In this document: piece by piece, positions 1 through 10,854 of the stretch
How positions within the stretch are numbered: the first letter of the stretch is position 1
Layout of the letters: the number at the start of each line of letters is the position of its first letter
Program-made: the position numbers and the translations under genes
The notes under the pieces: model-generated
Told to the model about the DNA's origin: nothing
The model's input: only the letters and a program-made list of their open reading frames with translations
Database searches by the model: none
Assembly: GCF_001704415.2 (NCBI RefSeq)
Contig: NC_030820.1
Span: 41,646,036-41,710,035, forward strand
Origin: Capra hircus
Lineage: Eukaryota; Chordata; Mammalia; Artiodactyla; Bovidae
Reading direction: 5' to 3'
Length of the DNA stretch: 64,000 nt

Positions 1-48
1 CAAGATCCATAGTGCCTGGCACATAGGAAGTGCTCAGAGAATGTGAGC
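1..48 (+). repeat. L2 or MIR 3' end fragment
   Basis: The text reading 'agtgcctggcacataggaagtgctca' in two parts (agtgcctggcacatag, then gaagtgctca) is the hallmark 3' end shared by L2 and MIR. It is cut by the window edge, so the family cannot be settled. Confidence 0.45.
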
Positions 49-317
49 TGAGTGCATCAGCAGATGTGGATAGGGGACCATGTCCATTATAAACTTAGGT
101 AAGAATAACAATACATTAAATGATGACTGTAACCAACGTACAGCTAAGAAGTAGGGAACCCAGGGAAGAGGGCCTTCTGAGATCCATTAAAAAGTTGAAG
201 ATACAAGAATATTTTGTATTGGCCCAGCTTCCTGAGTCTTGCAAACAATTTTATAGTGATGATTTGAAACTCGAAAATAATTATGTATCAAACACTAGTG
301 AACATGATTCCTATTCA

Positions 318-345
318 TGTGTGTGTGTGTGTGCACGCATGTGCA
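318..345. repeat. (GT)n microsatellite, short
   Basis: About eight GT units followed by an interrupted GCACGCATGTGCATG tract. It is short and probably only mildly variable. Confidence 0.7.
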
Positions 346-689
346 TGAGCTTCTAGGATTTCAAACTGGGAGATGGGAAAGCAGAATCTTGTTTGTTCAG
401 CAGTTACCCATTTTGGGTAAATACTGAAAACAAACTTCTTGTTACTCATGAAAAATTCTCTTTCTCTGACTTTTCCTGACTGTAGTAGCAGGTCTCCCAC
501 TTGAAATCCTCTTCCATAATCTGAATGCTAGACTTTAGTGCTGTGTAGACTATGGATGGACCGATCATGTAGGCAAGTCAATATCAGGTTGCTCAGAAAA
601 CTGTTGATTTTCTCCTTGGGCTCAAGGTGTGTCACATTGATTAGGGTTAGGCCAGAACTATCCAGCCAGACCATATCTGCACTCTTGAC

Positions 690-782
690 CAGCAGAATTC
701 ATGAGACATAATAAATAGTCATTGTTGTTTCAAGCCACTGAGTTTTGGGATTATTTATTAGGTGGCGTTTAGTAACTAAGAG
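690..782 (+). mobile_element. MaLR (MLT1-like) LTR, 3' part
   Basis: Contains an AATAAATA-type polyadenylation stretch followed by 'tttcaagccactgagttt' and 'tttattaggtggcg', the usual 3' end of mammalian MaLR LTRs. The 5' part is not recognisable. A deep, pre-ruminant insertion. Confidence 0.5.
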
Positions 783-859
783 TTGACTAATTTTCTGATT
801 CTATTTCAACCACTCTGAGCTGCTCAGTGGAAGCTTATTTCTGACTCAAGAACTTTGTG

Positions 860-1150
860 CTTCCTGTTTCCAAATCAAAGGAAATGTTCTTTTCTAGCAC
901 TGCCGTATCATGAACTCCCTCTTTGTTGGTATATCTGTTCCAGTGTCAAATCCCAGGAGACCCTCCTTCACTGTCCACACAGAAATGCCTCCTCCTGCCG
1001 CTGCAATCATTTTCTGCCCGTTTACCTTGTTATTTTTTTCACTGAACTTTACTGTACCTGAAACTACGTGTCTATATATTTATTTACCTATTATCTGTCT
1101 CTCATTAGAATGCAAGCTCCATGAAGGCAACAATTTCAAAAGACTTATTC
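860..1150 (+). mobile_element. L2 LINE 3' portion
   Basis: A pyrimidine-rich stretch ends in 'ctcattagaatgcaagctcc' followed by 'atgaaggcaacaat', the conserved L2 3' end (tagaatgtaagctccatgagggca type). The upstream reading resembles the final coding and untranslated part of L2. The very end, the 'tgcctggcacatag' box, is missing. Confidence 0.6.
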
Positions 1151-1779
1151 AACAGTAGGTCTTCCAAAATAGGACAATATTTAGGACATTAAAAAAAGAC
1201 TCCACCTAGTTTATATTAGATAGACATTGAGATAACCCAGCTAGTCATTGTTCCCTCTCAAGATAAACTGAGCAGAATTTTTCTCCAGAATATATGAAGA
1301 ATTATCTCAAATAGGAGTACTGTCATTCAGTTTTGCTTATATTTAGAAGTAGATCTAGGCAATACATTTGTATCATAGACAGATATATAGTATCTGACCA
1401 ATTTTTTAAATTAAGGATTTTAAAGTATATCCCTAGAACAAACAGGAGCAAATATAAAGCCTTGACTCTAACACTTCTTGTTATCTATGAATCCCATGCA
1501 AAAGCAGATTAACATAACCTGACCACTCCCTGAAAGGGAGCAAGATTTTTGATGTGTCAGCTGGGAGACAGTAAGAGTTGGTCACCTGTTTATAGTGGAA
1601 ATATTGCTACAAGAGAACAGGCAGGATTAAAGACACCCACACACATTTTGACAACCTCATCAGTGGAGAGGCGGAGCCAGTGCCCATCTCTGAACTGGAG
1701 TGGAGTCTGTGGATGCTTGGTTAAGAGAGGATGCATGTGTGACCCTGCATCAGGTTCTGAGGCCAGATTTTAAGAAATC
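1151..1779. other. Unassigned AT-rich sequence
   Basis: No family or exon recognised. Low CpG content and several A- and T-runs. An open frame near 1549-1773 shows no domain and has no flanking splice pattern. Confidence 0.5.
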
Positions 1780-2125
1780 AAGAGCTTCTGTTTCCCGATG
1801 CCTTAAACACTTGCTCTTGGAGCCCTGAGCACTTGTAAGAAGGCCAACTCTGCTCCTGTAGAGACCACACGTGGAGATATCTGGATATGACATAGGGATG
1901 GAGAGGGATGGCTAAGCCCAGAGGCTGGAAAGTCACCTTGACCCTCCGGGCCACACCAGCTTCCAGGTGACCATCATCAAGTAACTCTGGTCAACACCAT
2001 ACATCACTGAAGAATCGCCTAGCTGAACCCAGCCTGTAGTGCCAACCCACTGATCATGAGCAAAACAGAACAGTTGCCTTGTCTCTATGTTTTGGTCTTA
2101 TTTGTTGTGCAACAATGGCTACCAT
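1780..2125 (+). mobile_element. MaLR (MLT1-like) LTR
   Basis: The segment carries the MaLR signature order: 'gccctgagcacttgtaagaa', 'gagaccacacgtggag', then 'cgcctagctgaacccagcct' and 'gccaacccactgatcatgag' leading to 'cttatttgttgtgcaacaa'. Retrovirus-like LTR, non-coding, probably a solo copy. Heavily diverged. Confidence 0.55.
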
Positions 2126-3690
2126 GAACAAAGGGCTTCCACCCTTCCTTTCTTAGATTAGTAGCAGATCCTCTTCTCTGAAATATCCCTGTGCATTCAT
2201 GCCAGGGGCCTGATGCCAAGGACATCCCCGGGAACCCCTCACAGAAGCTATTGCTTACTGTGCCTGCCTGGGAAAAAAACCAGATACATCAAGAAATTAT
2301 TACAGTCACACTTTCAATTCTTAACTTCTTTTAATTGAGATCATCAAAGAGAAATAGACTTCATTACACACACAGCATGAGGGCTGTACTCTCTGGAGTT
2401 CATGCTTTATTCATTCAAATGATTACATTTCACTTGTTTTGTTGCAAACAAGTGACTTAAATTGGAAAAAAGAGAAGAGAGAACAATTTAAGCTAAAATG
2501 TAAAATTTAATACTTTGGTATGAGATGAGTCTGTCAAGAGTGAGACTCTACACCTAAATCTTTAATGAATAATGTAAAAATGTAACATACTGTGTGTACC
2601 TCTGGTGGGACCACGTAGTTATAGTTAATTACTGCTGGGCAGTGGACAACAATGTTCACAGCATCGATACACATCTTTCCTAAAGGAAATGTTGCCTTTG
2701 CAACATGTTTTCTCACTTTCTTCTTGTTTTTTTTAAGGATTAAAAATTTTTTTTTATCTGCCTGTCTTTTGAGGGAATATTTCACTAATCTCTCTGGCAT
2801 TTTAATTGTTAGAAATGTTAGATATTATTGAGCAGCCATGGACATGAGATCCATTTATAATTCTTGAGCCAAGTGATAGCTACAGTTAGCATTTTGGTTT
2901 TTTTCTTCCTACTCTATTTCTATGCCTACTCATGTCTGCCCCTCTCCCTTTTCTAAGAACAGAAGAGTGTATGTGTGTTGTCTTAATTCATAAACAGCAT
3001 CACTGGCTTTGCTATGATTTTTCCATTGATGAGATGCACATTTATCTTATTTACACCAAAATAACTCAAGACAGGTTTCCAGCCAGGGGGATAATTTGTC
3101 CCGAGCTGGCAAATGTCAGCAGCGCCTGGGCTGTACTAGTGAACCAACACAAGGCAAGCACTGAGACATTAGTGTACTTAATACCCAACTGTTGAGGTCT
3201 GTGTTCATGAGGAAATAATACAGAAAGATAGATATTTGCATAAAATCTGGCTCCTGCTAATAAAGGACTTGTGAGTCAGCGGGAAACAGACTATAATAAG
3301 AGGGTTTTATCTTAATATGATAAATGCACTAATAGATGTATGTCCCAAGTGACTAAGGGGTGAAACAGGGGTTCATTTGCTGCCCTTGGCACAGTTAGAA
3401 CATCCTGGCTTAATTATATTAATGGTCTATAATTAGAAGAAATAACTATTCCAGAAAGGGTTGAGGCTGGAAAACAAGCGACCGTCAGACCAGAAAAGGA
3501 GCCAGAGATAAAATGCCCGACGCAGCCCACAACACTTTTAACACATGGAGGACCTGCCTTTCTGCCTGCCCACCTGTCGTGACCTGGGCAGCTGCCAGCT
3601 CTCACATGAGGTGAGCAGCGAGCAGCCCCAGAGAAATGCAGGTTTTCCTGGTCTGCGTAGGGACCACCCACTGTAATCTACAACCATCCC
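2126..3690. other. Unique sequence, no gene recognised
   Basis: AT-rich with homopolymer runs near 2730-2755. A lysine-rich antisense open frame at 2534-2800 matches no family I know. Two parts look composed enough to be old conserved non-coding DNA: 3045-3180 and 3380-3450 (the latter with TTAATTAT and TATAATTA motifs). Confidence 0.45.
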
Positions 3691-3699
3691 TCATTCAGC

Positions 3700-4060
3700 C
3701 CTTACCAAAAATACCTGATGGGACTCAGAATTCACAGCCCTCCACTGTGCCCTTCTGCTTCTCCTTGGGGCTGCTGACAGCCCCTCAAGGCTTCTCCCAC
3801 ATCCCCTCTCATCCTTCCCCTGACCACTGCCCTCACCCACAGCACCCAGGAACTCAAACAGGGCAAACAACGAGGGCTTCTGTCCCCAGCTCAACCCTCT
3901 TCCTGCTGAAGCACAAAGCTTTGCTTCTGTAAGTAGCTTTTGTTCCATGCCTTGCCGGTTAGATGGCACATTCTCGAGGATAAGGGGAAAGTCTCATTTC
4001 TTTTGTTTCTTCCTCAGTCCTAGAAACATAATAAGCACTTGAAATGCAAGTCGAATGTAG
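3700..4060 (+). mobile_element. L2 LINE 3' end, diverged
   Basis: 'gtctcatttcttttgtttc' followed by 'cataataagcacttgaaatg' reproduces the L2 3' end. The pyrimidine-rich region before it (3700-3940) fits L2 composition, but that part is weak. Confidence 0.4.
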
Positions 4061-4734
4061 TAGTGAAGTGAGCAGATGCACGCATTACTGGCTCAATTGG
4101 TCCTTGACAGAAATAAACTTCAATCCAAGAGTTTACTGAGATGTCAGGCCAGTAAAAGAGATCTGTCATCAGAAAACTCAAGGCCCACCTTGGGCTTCCT
4201 TTCCTGAATTATCCAAATGTCAAGTGGATGAAAGTGAAGCGGACAAGAGAGTCCTCGATACGCAAGAGGACGGACAGCACACCCCTGAACTGATCTCAGT
4301 GGGTGGGACTCTCATGGGAGGAGGGACTGACTGACAGCCTGAAGCTTCTGAGCCTACGTTTTGTGACTATTCCCTTTAACAGCCTCGCCTAGAGGGACCC
4401 TCCCATGACTATGCGCCACAACCGTTCCCTGCTAAGATGCTCTCTGACATGGGTATGCTTGCATTTGGTGTTCTCATCCTGCTTAATTACATTTAACCAG
4501 TTATTTCACTGATGCATTTGTTTGTTCTCATGTTTGACATGTGTTTGTGAAGAACCTAAATGGAGGCCAGCATCCCATCTTCCTCCCTGCCCTGCCCGCT
4601 CCCAGCATCTGACACCCAGCGCATTTCCCAGCTGGGTGCTTTCCCCTGCTCTCCCATAAAAATGGCCACCCTGCCACTGACATTAGGTAACAGTACTGAC
4701 TCTCACATGCCTTCATCTTGGTCCTAAGGATTTT
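4061..4734. other. Unassigned sequence
   Basis: No repeat family or exon recognised between the L2 tail and the MIR. Mixed composition. Confidence 0.45.
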
Positions 4735-4870
4735 CTGTGTACAAGAACCTAATCTTCCCAAAACAAATCGGTGGCATGGATCCAATTATTATCCCCATTT
4801 CACAGGTGGGAAAACTGAGTCATAAGCCATGGGATTTTTCCAAGATACCTGGGTAATTTATAGTAAAGGT
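4735..4870 (-). repeat. MIR SINE
   Basis: On the plus strand 'aattattatccccatttcac' followed by 'aggtgggaaaactgag' is the reverse complement of the MIR core. The sequence then runs into the tRNA-side of the element. Old mammal-wide insertion. Confidence 0.65.
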
Positions 4871-5553
4871 GAGTTTTGAAGGTCAGTTGTCCCAGCAGTG
4901 AGGGCACACGTGATGAGATTTGGTGAATCCACATAGACACCCTCATCAGACCCGCCATATACAGGGTGAAGTACCTGCCATGTATCCAGGATTGTATGAA
5001 GGATTGTCCTTGCCCTGCCTATTAGCAGGGAACCTAAGATCTTATCAGTAATTAAGGATATGCACAGATTATTGAATTCTACAGATGTACTTAAATCTGA
5101 TGGTATGAAGATACGGTTAGTTATAAAAAGGAGATCTTATTTTGAGGTGAACAGCACAGCAAGCATGATGAATGACATGGTTTTTGAGAATGAGGGGCTT
5201 TTTCCTCAACAGAATAAAATCTGTTAGCTCCTAGTTGTAATCTCTTGGATAGCCCAATAATCATTTTGAATTTGAAAAAACCTTATATCTTGAATCACAA
5301 ATTCTTAAAATATTACTTAGCAAGTAATGAAAATTTGGAGTCTTGAGCAAATCCCAAGATTGCATTTTGGGGATTGTTACAATGCCCTTTGGCTTAGAAT
5401 CTCTTTAGAAAATCACTCTGATAAATGAGGTGCTGGTCAATGACTCTGTTAATTCTTCCCCAAACATGAGATTCTCATGTCTCAAACATGAGATAGTCCT
5501 ACACATCCTTACTTCTCCATCGATCAGCTTAGCACATCTATGCCCTAAATGTC
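4871..5553. other. Unassigned AT-rich sequence
   Basis: No gene or recognised repeat. Short direct echo 'aacatgagattctcatgtctcaaacatgagat' region near 5463-5493 contains two AAACATGAGAT copies about 20 bases apart. Confidence 0.45.
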
Positions 5554-5780
5554 AGGCTTCCCCTGTGGTGCTAGTGGTTAAGAACCTGCCTGTCAGTGTA
5601 GGAGACATGAGAGATCTGGGTTTGATCCCTGAGTTGGGAAAATTCCCTGGAGGAAGGGCATAGCAACCCACTTCAATATTCTTGCCTGGAGAATCCCATG
5701 GCTAGAGGAGCCTGTCAGGCTACAGTCCATAGGGTCGCACAGAGTCAGGCACGACCGAAGAGTCTTAGCGAGCATACACA
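5554..5780 (+). repeat. Bov-tA SINE
   Basis: Complete order of parts: tRNA-derived head (ggcttcccctgtggtgct, then ggtttgatccctgag carrying the B-box), the BovA body (attcttgcctggagaatccc), and the BovB-like tail (gtcgcacagagtcaggcacg). Moderately diverged. No clear target-site duplication. Confidence 0.92.
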
Positions 5781-6519
5781 TCTTAGATTCCATCACCAAC
5801 TGAGTAAATAAAACATACCTACAGGATCCTTGAAACCATGCATCATGCACGTGAAAGAGAAGTGACCTGGACCAGAGTCCACTGCCTGGACCAGAGCTCA
5901 CTGACTGGATTAAAGCTCAGGGACCAAGTACCTTGAAGGTCAGTGCAGATGGCCCCTGAGAAGGAGGCACTTTGTTTGTCATCTTAAAAGCTAAACATCT
6001 ACACAGCAGTAGTGCTGCTGCCAAATGTTCCTTTCCACAATTCCATAGTTGAGAATACGGCTTTGGAAGTTATAAATTGTTGGCTATTATCTGATGTTCT
6101 CAACTTGGACCTTGCTACATAATGACTTCCCCAGTAGGATGCTCAGCTGCTAATTCACAAACTCCTTCTCAAAAAACTTTTCAGGAAATTTGTAACAAAT
6201 CCATTAAATTAAAATGAATTTGTGCTATATTGAGAAGCAGAACCATAGGGGGCCAATCCAAATGATGTTCATTTTATTTATTTTCTCCAACCTGAGGAGC
6301 ATTCTGTTTATTTATCTCCAGTGAGAGAGGCATGCCCTATTCTTCAATGGTCATGGTCCTTATGATCAGCGCAGAAGAAAATCACATCTCTTCATTGGAT
6401 GCATTTGAAACTGTCCTCTTTAACTAGATATCTGCCTAGTTTCCATCTAGCTTTGTAGACAGTGGGCTGGAACTGCTTCAGAATCATAGACTATTTCTGA
6501 GTTGGGGTTTCCACACTAA
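5781..6519. other. Unassigned AT-rich sequence
   Basis: No exon or repeat family recognised. An antisense frame at its left edge is simply the reverse reading of the neighbouring SINE. Confidence 0.45.
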
Positions 6520-6730
6520 AGGACTTCCCTGATGGTTCAGTGGTAAAGAATCCACCTGCCAATACAGGAGACATGGGTTCAATTCCTGAGCCTGGAAAAT
6601 CCCCAGAGAAGGAAATGGCAACCCATCCCACTATTCTTGCTTGGAACACTCCATGGATGAAGGAGCATGGCGGGCTAGAGTCCACTGGGTCACGAAACAG
6701 TCAGACACGACAGCAACTAAGCAACAACAA
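6520..6730 (+). repeat. Bov-tA SINE
   Basis: Head 'ggacttccctgatggttcag', B-box 'gggttcaattcctgag', body and tail 'cagtcagacacgacagcaac' ending in an (AAC)n-like stretch. It sits directly against a MER5-like hAT remnant, so it landed beside or at the edge of that older element. Confidence 0.92.
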
Positions 6731-6732
6731 AG

Positions 6733-6885
6733 GGCAGCAGTTTGTAAGCTCGGCTACACTTTAGAATTCAGGGAGCTTAAAGATCCAGATGTACAGGCCA
6801 TGCTCCAGATCAGCTAAATCAGTGCCCAGCAGAGGACCCAGACACTAGCACTTTTCTTAGAGAACCCAGGTGTTTCCCTGGGTTT
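6733..6885. mobile_element. hAT-Charlie MER5-like remnant
   Basis: Non-autonomous DNA transposon fragment. 'cagcagtttgtaagctcggc' then 'acactttagaattcagggag' match the MER5 pattern (cagtggttctcaaacttggc, acattagaatcacctggggag). The central 'caggccatgctccagatcag' also fits. Diverged. Confidence 0.55.
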
Positions 6886-6887
6886 CC

Positions 6888-7075
6888 ACTGCCCAGGACA
6901 GTGGTTTTCAGTCCCACGTGTGTGTACCAGCATCACCAGAACCGTTATCCTCCCTCCCAGCCCCAGGTTCTGACCCAGCAGGGCTCCACTGGGGCTGAGA
7001 ATTCCCTGTTGATCTGGCATCACGCTCTCCAGAGGCAGCACTCCAAGTTGTCCAAACCCTTGTAGCTCAAGACAT
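6888..7075. mobile_element. Second hAT-Charlie MER5-like remnant
   Basis: Starts with 'gacagtggttttcagtccca', continues 'ccagcatcaccagaaccgtt', 'gggctgagaattccctgttg' and 'gatctggcatcacgctctcc', the MER5 order in the orientation opposite to the preceding copy. Two such elements abut here. Confidence 0.5.
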
Positions 7076-7140
7076 CTGAGCCTCATTTCCAACATCTGCA
7101 AAACAGGCACAATAATGAACTGTGCCAACATTTTCTGAGC
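7076..7140 (+). repeat. MIR SINE fragment
   Basis: 'gagcctcatttccaacatct' then 'gcaaaacaggcacaataatg' is the MIR core in sense orientation. Only the 3' core remains. Confidence 0.5.
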
Positions 7141-7177
7141 AAATCCAGTGGATCATTTGTGAACAGCCTTGACAAAA

Positions 7178-7294
7178 CCTCCCTGGTAGCTCAACTGGTA
7201 AAGAATCCACCTGCAATGTAGGAGACCCCGCTTCGATTCTTGGGTCGGGACGATCCCCTGGAGAAGGGTTAGCCTACCCACTCCAGTATTCTTG
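7178..7294 (+). repeat. Bov-tA head duplicate (truncated SINE)
   Basis: First of two head units: 'cctccctggtagctcaactg', B-box 'cgcttcgattcttgggtcgg', then 'ccactccagtattcttggg', where it passes directly into a second complete SINE. This head-to-head-to-body arrangement is a known form of the family, likely from one source element, though serial insertion is possible. Confidence 0.85.
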
Positions 7295-7500
7295 GGCTTC
7301 CCTGGTGGCTCAGATGGTAAAGAATCCACCTGCAATGTGGGAGACCTGGATTTGATCCCTGGGATGGGAAGATCCCCTGGAGAAGGAAATGGCCACCCAC
7401 TCCAGTTTTCTTGCCAGGAGAATTCCATGGACAGAGGAGTCTGGAAAGCTATAGTCCATGGGGTCACAAAAAGCTGGACACGACCGAACAACTTTCACTT
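7295..7500 (+). repeat. Bov-tA SINE, full body
   Basis: Head 'cttccctggtggctcagatg', B-box 'ggatttgatccctgggatgg', body 'gaattccatggacagaggag', tail 'cacgaccgaacaactttcac'. Continuous with the preceding head duplicate. Confidence 0.93.
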
Positions 7501-8072
7501 GATAAAACTTAAGCTTTGCAATATCTGGGTTCTAGCTGGTGAGGAGTAAAAACTCTTAAAGGCTAGCATTCAAAAGGTAAAATCATGACTTTAACACAAA
7601 TGTAAACATGCCTTAATAATTTTGATTCATTAATTAATGACATAAGATACAAAAACAGGTTCAAAAAAAAAAGGGAAACAGTATCTAAAGAACAGAAATG
7701 TAATAGATAAGCAGGATGCTAAGATGAATTCAGTCAGAGATGCAAAACTGGGTCATAATTCAGGCATTAAAATGTAAAGTTTGAAAAAAAGTAGAATGTT
7801 TGGATCATCCTTTATTCAGGCCGGAAATCAATTCCATTTCCACCAAGGAAAAACATTTGCATTGCTCTGAAAAAGAATCATTTGCATCACAATGGACACA
7901 AAACACCTGCCTCACCATCTGCCCTCCACAACCCACTTCTATTTTCAGGAACAGCAAACCAGCAGGAGAAGAACCACCACAGAGTCAGACGTGCCTGGGG
8001 TGGCAGGTCCTCCACCCCCCCAAAATTCCTCTGTGGACCCATGGTCTCCTCTGCCCCTTTCTAAAGATGGCC
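7501..8072. other. Unassigned AT-rich sequence
   Basis: A-rich (poly-A near 7663-7672). No exon or repeat family recognised up to the target-site duplication of the next SINE. Confidence 0.45.
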
Positions 8073-8088
8073 TTCAGGACAGAATCAG

Positions 8089-8300
8089 GGCTTCCCTGGT
8101 GGCTTAGATGGGCCACCAAAATCTGCCTGCAATGCCAGAGTCCTAGGTTCGATCCCTGGGTCAGAAAGATCACCTGGAGAAGGGAATGCAACCCACTCAA
8201 TATTCTTGCCTGGAGAATCTCATGGACACAGGAGCCTGGTAGGCTGCAGTCCGTGGGGTCACAAAAAGACGGGCATGACAGAGCCACTAACACTTTCACT
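8089..8300 (+). repeat. Bov-tA SINE with target-site duplication
   Basis: Complete head, body and tail. Flanked by ttcaggacagaatcag at 8073-8088 and ttcaggacggaatcag at 8301-8316 (15 of 16 match), which fixes the edges and shows LINE-mediated insertion. Confidence 0.95.
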
Positions 8301-8416
8301 TTCAGGACGGAATCAGAGCATTTATACACTTGCAGATCGTGGCTCCTGCCTGGCTTCTGAGATGGTGGATGACCTTGGTGCTGTCAGAGCAGAGAACACG
8401 TGTGTGTACTAACCAT

Positions 8417-8633
8417 GTGTTGTGCTGTGTACTAAGTTGCTTCAGTCATGTCTGACCGTGCAACCCCATGGGAGGTAGCCTTCCAGGCTCTTCTGTCCAT
8501 GGAATTCTCCAGGCAAGAATACTGGAGTGGGTAGACATTCTCTTCTCCAGGGAATCTTCCCAAGGCGGGGATCGAACCTGGGTTTTGTGCATTGCAGGCA
8601 GATTCTTTACCGTCTGAGCTACTGGGAAGTCCA
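8417..8633 (-). repeat. Bov-tA SINE with exact target-site duplication
   Basis: Reverse-complement order: tail (gttgcttcagtcatgtctga), body (ttctccaggcaagaatactg), head (cagattctttaccgtctgag). Flanked by the exact 12-mer tgtactaaccat at 8405-8416 and 8634-8645. It faces the preceding plus-strand copy across 116 bases. Confidence 0.95.
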
Positions 8634-9029
8634 TGTACTAACCATACTTGTACATATACCTAGGGATACTGTATGTATGACCACCTGTGTGTATTAAGTT
8701 AATCATGAGTTCACTCTGATGTCTGATCACCCCATGGGCCACTCTTATCTCCCCCTCTGACTTCCGTGTAAGCTCGCCTCCAACAGGGAGAACTGGCTTC
8801 CACCACCCAGGGTCTGTTCCAGGCACATGTAAGTCGTCATCAGAAGGCCCATCCTGCTCCCACGGGAGTAGTCCCTTCACCTGTACTCCTAGAGACCGGT
8901 CACTTCCAATGGGACTTAGCGTCTGTTCTCACCACTCCCTCCATACATTTGTCATGCTTAGATTTTTTTGTCATATCTGCATTCCATCCTAAAAATCTCC
9001 CAACCAACTAAACATTTTATTTTTCAATT

Positions 9030-9180
9030 TTCATATGCTGTTTCACTCTTTGGGTTGTAAAACTCTGTGGATTTTGACAAATGCACAAAATGGTGTAGCC
9101 ACCATAGCTGCATCAAGTGAAATATTGATCGTTTCACTGCCCTAGAAATTCCCCTGTGCTTTGTCTGTTCAGCCCTCAAG
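9030..9180 (-). mobile_element. L1 LINE 3' UTR fragment
   Basis: 'gggttgtaaaactctgtgga', 'ttttgacaaatgcacaaaat' and 'gtttcactgccctagaaatt' correspond to the antisense of an old L1 (L1ME-like) 3' region. Strongly diverged; could begin as early as 8935. Confidence 0.5.
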
Positions 9181-9597
9181 GAGCCCGCAGGCAGGGTCTC
9201 TGGTCCAGAGTCCAGAGAGGCCCCCACCACACTCTCGGCAGGAAGAGGGCAGCAAAGGGGTGACCGAGCACCCACCAGGGAGGGAGGAGCCTGACGGAAG
9301 GACAGCTTTGCCATCCTGCTGGGATGTGGATCAAGGCCGCTGCACCCAACCCGGCCTCAGTCCAACAAAGACCTTGAGGCTCAGAGGGATGCCGCAAGTT
9401 CTCCCAGAAGGACTCAAACAGAAGTCAGCTTGATTGCAGGCTTTCGAGTTTATTTACAAAATAACCAGGCTTCTTTCTCATGCTGGGGACAATGGTGGAA
9501 TGTTACTTCTTACAAGACCTTTACTTTGTAGTAAAGTAAAAAATGCTATATAATTACTTGTTTCAGCAGATTTCTTGGTGATTTTATTAGGAAGGCT
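9181..9597. other. GC-moderate unique sequence
   Basis: The part 9170-9430 is relatively GC-rich and open in several frames (9161-9433 plus, 9176-9397 minus). No homology recognised and no splice-like pattern, so not called as an exon. Confidence 0.45.
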
Positions 9598-9872
9598 AGA
9601 AGACAATGGCACCCCACTCCGGTATTCTTGCCTGGAAAATCCCATGGGCGGAGAAGCCTGGTGGGCTGCAGTCCATGGCGTCGCTAAGAGTCGGAAATGA
9701 CTGAGCAACTTCACTTTCACTTTTCACTTTCCGGCATTGGAGAAGGAAATGGCAACCCACTCCAGTGTTCTTGCCTGGAGAATCCCAGGGACGGGGGAGC
9801 CTGGTGGGCTGCTATCTATGGGATCGCACAGAGTCGGACACTACTGAAGCAACTTAGCAGCAGCAGCAGCAG
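9598..9872 (+). repeat. BovA2 dimeric SINE
   Basis: Two BovA monomers joined by the characteristic linker 'cactttcacttttcacttt' (about 9713-9731). Monomer 1 starts 'agaagacaatggcacccc', monomer 2 ends 'cttagcagcagcag'. Close to consensus, so one of the younger insertions here. Confidence 0.95.
9856..9872 (+). repeat. (AGC)n tail microsatellite
   Basis: Five to six AGC units at the 3' end of the BovA2 copy. These tails commonly vary in length between bovids. Confidence 0.85.
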
Positions 9873-10139
9873 AAAGGAAAATACTGCCATTCTGCTGAAA
9901 GTATGTGTAATCCTGTAAAAAGAATGTATGTACCCAGGTCGCAATGTTCTTGCTAAGTTCCCCCTCAATTAGTTTACAAATAAATCCCCTTTTAAATGTT
10001 CTAGAGGAACACATATTTAAAAGTCATGGCAAATTTTCTTATACACGTTAACACTTCCTTTTTAATGTGATTATTCTAAAACATATGAGAATGGAATTTA
10101 ACATTTTTAGCCTGGTTCTGAATGTGTTTTTAATTAGCT

Positions 10140-10240
10140 ATAAACTAGGGCCTGTGACCTAGCATCTTTTAGCCTCCATGTCCTCCTCTGTAAAATGACA
10201 CCATTGGCCAGTTCACATCTCAGACACCTTCCAAAATTAC
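10140..10240 (+). repeat. MIR SINE fragment
   Basis: 'gcctgtgacctagcatcttt' and 'agcctccatgtcctcctctg' followed by 'taaaatgacacc' match the sense MIR core. Confidence 0.55.
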
Positions 10241-10574
10241 TGTCCTGGTGGTGCTGATAAAAGTCATACATCTTAGCCACAACTTAGAAACACTCTCCTG
10301 AGGTCCCACAGAACACAAACTTCTATCCATTGATATCTCTGCTACATTATTATTGAGCACTGAGGTGTTTGTTACATTTTCTGACACAAACAATGATCTA
10401 ATCAACATCTAAAAAACATCCTCAAAGACATACTGATGTCATTTGCAATTCCTTCTGGTGACTCGCAAGGACAGTTACAATATTTTCCGAAGTAAAGCAG
10501 TTGTCCTAGGGATTGCTGCTGAGCAGTGTGATCTTATGAAATGCTCTCTTTGTCACATATAAATGCTGGATCCT
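10241..10574. other. Unassigned AT-rich sequence
   Basis: No gene or repeat family recognised. Confidence 0.45.
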
Positions 10575-10708
10575 GGGACTTCCCTGGTGATCCAGGGGCT
10601 AAGACTCTGCACTTCCATGGTGGGGGACATGAGTTCAATCCCTGGCTGAGGAACTAGGATCCTGCATGCCATGCAGTATGGCCAAAGAATTTTTTAAATA
10701 AAATAAAC
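10575..10708 (+). repeat. CHR-type tRNA-derived SINE
   Basis: 'gggacttccctggtgatcca', 'ggggctaagactctgcactt', B-box 'gagttcaatccctggctgag', 'gaactaggatcctgcatgcc', then 'tttttaaataaaataaa' as tail. Cetartiodactyl-wide family, older than Bov-tA. Confidence 0.92.
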
Positions 10709-10854
10709 TCTAGATTCTGTTTCTGAGTTATTTGTTCCATTAATTTCTATGTCTTATTGTGCAAATCATTATATCTTTATACATGTCTTGCTATCAGCTG
10801 GAACACACATATGATTTTATTTTAATATGATATTCTTGGTTATTTTTGTTTAAT

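Noticed and set aside
7800..8360. A 186-residue plus frame
   Set aside because: Its C-terminal half is translated Bov-tA and the N-terminal half has no recognisable domain.
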